Shown one piece after another: positions 60,796 through 64,000 of a stretch of 64,000 nucleotides of DNA. The stretch comes from Flavobacterium rakeshii (GTDB taxonomy: Bacteria; Bacteroidota; Bacteroidia; Flavobacteriales; Flavobacteriaceae). Each line of letters opens with the position of its first letter. Position 1 is the stretch's first letter. The notes under the pieces are model-generated. The model did no database searches and was not told the DNA's origin. It saw only the letters and a program-made list of their open reading frames with translations. The translations under genes and the position numbers were made by a program. The stretch covers positions 1 to 64,000 of the forward strand of contig NZ_WOWP01000057.1 in NCBI RefSeq assembly GCF_009741375.1, written 5' to 3'.

Positions 60796-60825
60796 AAAGT
60801 TCGTTTTGGCTGTGCCACGAACTTT
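60796..60825. repeat. 9-bp inverted repeat with CGAACTTT units
   Basis: AAAGTTCGT (60796-60804) and ACGAACTTT (60817-60825) around TTTGGCTGTGCC, itself with GGC/GCC pairing. The same CGAACTTT occurs at 60755-60762 in the tRNA fragment. Possibly integrase-related, or the operon terminator. Confidence 0.5.
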
Positions 60826-60915
60826 ATTTAAATCAATGCAAATCATCAATTTACATTACCTGCAAAATTGATTTTAAAGAACGATATAAAACTTTATTTA
60901 CAGCAAAGATATTAA

Positions 60916-61734
60916 TTATACTTTAGCACCCTTGTTAAGTTTATTATATTCTGAACTATATGCTAATAGGTATTTTAAGTCTTCTATCATTTTATCATTT
61001 GCAACAATTTTTCTATTCAATACCTCATTGATAAAGTTTGACCATTTAGAATCGGAGTTCATTTCATCAATGATGGTTTTATATTTCTGTGAAAAAACTT
61101 GATTATGCTTATTCAGAACTTTTGAGATTTCAATGATTCTTTTTAACTCTTGATAGATTTTCGGAGCTTTTACCGTCATTTTTTTAATGGAAGAATTAAT
61201 TTGCTCACGAGCTTCGATAATCTTTCTCCTTTTAGCGTTAACTTCAGAATTCAATTGAATTATTTGCCCAACTCCTTCAGCAACGACATCAAATGCTATC
61301 ATCGTAAATTCCGCCTTAAGTTCATTTTTTGAATAACCTTTTTTTTCATCTAATCGAATTAAAGACCCTTCCAGTGAATTCAGAAAGGTTTCACTTACGC
61401 TATCAAGTCCACTCTGAAAGTTGATAGTTAAGTCACCCAAATAAATATGATTTTCAATTTTGTCTACATTACTAACAGCATCTATTACTTTAGCATTTTC
61501 TTTTCCTTTAATTTCTGTAAATTTTGAGATTAGATTTTTAGCCAAAGTCAAGTTTTTCAATGCGTCCTCACGCTCATGCATAAGATATACCAAGGCCTTA
61601 TGTCTTTCTTTATTAATCAAGAGAAAGTCGTTTTGAAATAAGTAAAATCGTTCATTTAACTCATTAAATGACTCTTCTTCTTTTAGCAACTTATTATAGT
61701 TACCACCAGTGATGATATTTTTAAAAAAACTCAT
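60916..61734 (-). CDS. Coiled-coil protein, last gene of the five-gene operon
   Basis: 272 residues, almost wholly helical, with heptad-like Leu/Ile spacing. Segments: FFKNIITGGNYNKLLKEEESF, LYLMHEREDALKN-like LVYLMHEREDALKNLTLAK, IQLNSEVNAKRRKIIEARE. No signal peptide, no membrane helix, no recognised domain. Its ATG overlaps the stop of the TPR gene (ATGA), so translation is coupled. Likely a structural or scaffolding partner; function unknown. Confidence 0.75.
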   Translation of the reverse strand: MSFFKNIITGGNYNKLLKEEESFNELNERFYLFQNDFLLINKERHKALVYLMHEREDALKNLTLAKNLISKFTEIKGKENAKVIDAVSNVDKIENHIYLGDLTINFQSGLDSVSETFLNSLEGSLIRLDEKKGYSKNELKAEFTMIAFDVVAEGVGQIIQLNSEVNAKRRKIIEAREQINSSIKKMTVKAPKIYQELKRIIEISKVLNKHNQVFSQKYKTIIDEMNSDSKWSNFINEVLNRKIVANDKMIEDLKYLLAYSSEYNKLNKGAKV

Positions 61735-63131
61735 ACGTCTAGAATTTGTAAATTTCTCTTTATTTGTTTCGTAGCGGTTTCTAAATCTGTAATTTCTTGT
61801 TGGCGTTTTTCCGGCAAATCTTTAGAAACTGAAAAGCGAACTTTTTGGTTAGAACTATACACTAAATAACTTAAAGAGAGTAAATCAAGACCAAACAAGA
61901 TAACTATAATATATAGTATATATTTGTTTTTGCCGACATCTAAGATATCATTCCAAAGTATATATTTGTAATTATAAAATGATATTATACTATAAATACT
62001 ATTATAAACTAATACACTCAAAAGAATAAAATATAAAGTATACCTAATATATGATTTCACATAGAGATAATGACCCCCGACAATTCCTGTTACAAAAAAA
62101 AACATGTAAGCTTTTTTAGCTTTTCTTCCATCATATTCCTCTGTATTAAAGATTGATATAATTATATAGGTCATAGCAAAAAATATTAGGTAAAGTATAA
62201 ACAACCAATATTTCTGAAAGAAACCTTTATTTTTCCATTTTAACATTGCTGATTTCTTAATATCAGATTCAGCTTTATTAAGCTCTCCCATTTTTTGAAA
62301 TGACAATCCCCTTTTTTCAATTATGTCACTTGCAGATGGAAATAAGCGTATATAAGTTGAATAAAATTTAATAGCTTCATGGTAATTTCCAAGCTGGTAA
62401 TAGCTATCACCTAGTAAACTAAACGTTAGCGGTCTCGAATTTGGATTTTCAATTTTCAGGAAATCTATAACTGCCTCTTTAGGTTTATTAACTTTTAGGT
62501 TAAGGGTACCTCTTTTGTAAAGAATTTCGTCGTTATTTTTATTTGGATTAAGCTGAATATAGGATTGATAATCCTTGATACCTAATTTTTCCTGGTTATT
62601 TAATGTATAAAGGTTTCCACGTTTAAGATAATATGATGAGTTAAGTGGAACAGCGTTTATACAATAAGAATAATCTTCTATAGCTTTATTATAATCGTTT
62701 TTAGAATAGTACTCCGCTCTGAGTTCATGAGATTGTACATCAGAATTATGATAATTCAGATATATGTTTATACTTTCAAGAAAATCATCTTCGTCATCAC
62801 TCGCTAATTTTGCAATAGCAAGTCCCTTATGAGCTAGTGATTTATTTCCCTCGATTTCTATCACTTTATCAAAATCGTCAATACTTTCATCCCATTTTTT
62901 TAACTTAAGCCGAATATTACCTCTTGATAATAATGCAGGAGCTAAGGTATCTGTTATCTCAATTGCCTTTGTTGCGTAATCCTCAGCCTTTTTGTAATCC
63001 TTTGCCAGACTTATAGAGTCTGCTTTTTTCACAAGTGAAGTGTAATTTTTTAATTGCTCTTCATAGCTTAAATCTGACCCGCAATTATACAACAGAGCAG
63101 CCACTATAATTAATAAAATAACTTTTTTCAT
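61731..63131 (-). CDS. TPR lipoprotein with C-terminal TM2-like membrane domain
   Basis: 466 residues. Signal with lipobox LYNC (Cys17), then about seven tetratricopeptide repeats (25-290), for example AEDYATKAIEITDTLAPALL, AIEDYSYCINAVPLNSSYYL and YHEAIKFYSTYIRLFPSASD. A helix at about 303-325 follows, then AKKAYMFFFVTGIVGGHYLY resembling a TM2 pair, two more helices and a charged coiled-coil tail. The N-terminal repeats would be outside the membrane and the tail inside. I know no family with this order. Confidence 0.8.
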   Translation of the reverse strand: MKKVILLIIVAALLYNCGSDLSYEEQLKNYTSLVKKADSISLAKDYKKAEDYATKAIEITDTLAPALLSRGNIRLKLKKWDESIDDFDKVIEIEGNKSLAHKGLAIAKLASDDEDDFLESINIYLNYHNSDVQSHELRAEYYSKNDYNKAIEDYSYCINAVPLNSSYYLKRGNLYTLNNQEKLGIKDYQSYIQLNPNKNNDEILYKRGTLNLKVNKPKEAVIDFLKIENPNSRPLTFSLLGDSYYQLGNYHEAIKFYSTYIRLFPSASDIIEKRGLSFQKMGELNKAESDIKKSAMLKWKNKGFFQKYWLFILYLIFFAMTYIIISIFNTEEYDGRKAKKAYMFFFVTGIVGGHYLYVKSYIRYTLYFILLSVLVYNSIYSIISFYNYKYILWNDILDVGKNKYILYIIVILFGLDLLSLSYLVYSSNQKVRFSVSKDLPEKRQQEITDLETATKQIKRNLQILDV

Positions 63132-63133
63132 AT

Positions 63134-63565
63134 TTAAAAATCCAGTTCTAAGGGAGTATTTTTATCAAGTATAGCTTTTTTAAAGTTATCAAAATCTTCT
63201 AATGGGTTTTTCATAACAAATTCGCTTGCACCTCTTAAGCCTTGTAATATAAGTGCATCATTCCCTTCACGAAGCCCTTTATCAATAACTTCAAAATGCT
63301 TATCAATAATTCTTCCTCGTTCAGAAAAGATTAGATTTAAGACTCCTTGCTTGAGCTTGAATTCCGATAGAATTCGAGCTAATTCATTATTAAGTTCTGC
63401 ATTTCGAATGTCTAGCCTTTTGGATTCTAAATAGATATTTCCAATTTGCATTACTCCATTATTTACGGAGTCTATGCTTTGCTGGTTTATTGAAGCTACT
63501 TCTTTTATGTTTTGTAGAAATGAGTTTACATCCTCAATTTCTTTTTGCGTAACAGCATTACTCAT
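63134..63565 (-). CDS. Helical protein of 143 residues
   Basis: Mainly alpha-helical: NSFLQNIKEVASINQQSIDS, LNNELARILSEFKLKQGVLN, then a conserved-looking FSERGRIIDKHFEVIDKGL, ALILQGLRGASEF and the tail NPLEDFDNFKKAIL. It ends 2 bp before the TPR gene. No signal peptide or membrane helix; family unknown. The second half looks like the small helical domain often next to glycine-zipper peptides, but I cannot name it. Confidence 0.7.
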   Translation of the reverse strand: MSNAVTQKEIEDVNSFLQNIKEVASINQQSIDSVNNGVMQIGNIYLESKRLDIRNAELNNELARILSEFKLKQGVLNLIFSERGRIIDKHFEVIDKGLREGNDALILQGLRGASEFVMKNPLEDFDNFKKAILDKNTPLELDF

Positions 63566-63574
63566 TTTAGGGTG

Positions 63575-63751
63575 CTACTTTTTATTGTCTTTTACAAGTT
63601 TTACAATTCCGTAAATTAATAGACAGGCTCCCCCGCCAATTGCTGCCGGTGCTGCTAATGCTGTTCCTGCTATTGCTGCACCGATAGTACCTACAGCTGC
63701 GCCAACACCTGTAAAAGCAGCTCCGTTTTTTAAATCGTTATTATCGCTCAT
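63575..63751 (-). CDS. 58-residue glycine-zipper membrane peptide
   Basis: Starts MSDNNDLKNGAAFTGVG and has a long Gly/Ala-rich hydrophobic run (about 11-50; with AAVGTIGAAIAGTALAAPAA) followed by CLLIYGIVKLVKDNKK. The spaced small residues make two tightly packed helices or a pore-like hairpin likely, like small bacteriocin or glycine-zipper peptides. It stands 9 bp before the 143-residue gene. A role in membrane insertion or permeabilisation is inferred. Confidence 0.7.
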   Translation of the reverse strand: MSDNNDLKNGAAFTGVGAAVGTIGAAIAGTALAAPAAIGGGACLLIYGIVKLVKDNKK

Positions 63752-63785
63752 GAGTATATAAATTAATTAAATTGAAGTTCTATTT

Positions 63786-64000
63786 TTACAATGTTGGTGA
63801 ATGTTTCCCTTTAACACTTCCTTTAGGATGCCTTATACAGGTTCCTGCGGTTAACGAAGAAATTGAAGATGCCGAAGTACCACAGTATTTACATTGATAT
63901 TTAGACTTCTCTGAACCTTCATAAAGTTTGTGCCTTCCTTTGCCTTCAGGATGACGAATACAGCTGCCAGCAGTAAGAGAATTAATAGAAGATGATTTTG
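63786..64000 (-). CDS. Zinc-module repeat protein, 3' part only
   Basis: Partial: the start is beyond the right edge, the stop is at 63786-63788. At least 71 codons. Two repeats of a zinc-binding unit are visible: the C-terminal one has YQCKYCGTSASSISSLTAGT then CIRHPKG, giving C-x2-C-x14-C-x2-H, and the end of another (SINSLTAGSCIRHPEGKGRH) precedes it, spaced about 33 residues. Repeats of this kind are known in Bacteroidota proteins of unknown function. First visible gene of the operon; the gap to the next is 34 bp. Confidence 0.7.
   Translation of the reverse strand, partial: KSSSINSLTAGSCIRHPEGKGRHKLYEGSEKSKYQCKYCGTSASSISSLTAGTCIRHPKGSVKGKHSPTL

Larger units (their letters stand above)
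60475..60915. other. Gene-free boundary region with terminators, palindromes and tRNA remnant
   Basis: 441 bp between the membrane-anchored gene and the five-gene operon. Contents: a 19-bp-arm terminator, an 18-bp palindrome, a second terminator, a tRNA 3'-end fragment and a 9-bp inverted repeat, each listed separately. A 60-codon minus-strand frame inside it is not credible as a gene. Confidence 0.7.

Noticed and set aside
1-64000. CRISPR array, insertion sequence or rRNA operon
   Set aside because: No regularly spaced repeats, no transposase motifs and no rRNA sequence were found.

Overview
The window is AT-rich chromosomal DNA from a member of the Bacteroidota, most likely Flavobacteriaceae and close to Flavobacterium. 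The evidence: starts without Shine-Dalgarno sequences, many -7 elements of the form TAnnTTTG, short lipoprotein boxes (small residues followed by Cys), a PorX type IX secretion regulator, GldL-like FKIMHWPGA membrane motifs, a Rho factor with a long charged insertion, and many Bacteroidota-only DUF families. There are about 70 genes, two of them partial or interrupted. No rRNA operon, complete tRNA, CRISPR array or transposase is visible.

Layout. 0.3-2.6 kb: Crp-like regulator with a target aldo/keto reductase, and an HD-domain hydrolase. 2.6-5.8 kb: probable zinc-starvation divergon (COG0523 GTPase and a small membrane-anchored protein against a group II PLP decarboxylase) around two identical-architecture palindromes. 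5.9-9.9 kb: an orphan contractile-sheath gene, small Fe-S proteins, a membrane-protein gene broken by an in-frame stop, and a DUF434 gene. 10-17 kb: LuxC-like reductase, serC-serA, msrA, a LolD-like ATPase and a TIGR02757 protein. 17-25 kb (minus strand): macro domain, ppx, ppk1, sixA, pdxH, rnz, pyrB, pyrR. 25-37 kb: rho, lpdA, ompW-like gene, carboxylesterase, Lrp/MegL divergon, DPP IV-like peptidase, and a PadR operon with GldL-like membrane proteins. 37-56 kb: cysteine desulfurase, Smr protein, rocD, DinB, WYL, OsmC, rlmD-DUF6452-DUF6048, porX-tsaE, ald, a TauE-like transporter, an RluA-type synthase, and an SDR/HxlR divergon. 56-59.5 kb: GH35-type glycosidase and a tandemly duplicated lipoprotein gene.

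The last ~4.5 kb differs. A membrane-anchored orphan gene is followed by terminators, a perfect 18-bp palindrome and a tRNA 3'-end fragment with its own terminator, which looks like an attachment-site scar. To its right lies a tightly packed minus-strand operon of five unfamiliar genes: a protein with repeated C-x2-C-x14-C-x2-H zinc modules (running off the edge), a 58-residue glycine-zipper peptide, a 143-residue helical protein, a TPR lipoprotein fused to a TM2-like membrane region, and a 272-residue coiled-coil protein. This is the best candidate for an undescribed system.

Several regulatory circuits can be read directly: a Crp-type palindrome before both regulator and target; paired zinc-type palindromes; a 12-bp perfect inverted repeat that contains the decarboxylase start codon; twin PadR-type operators; a GTAAC cluster at the HxlR gene; and two genes whose -7 elements sit so near the ATG that their mRNAs are probably leaderless.
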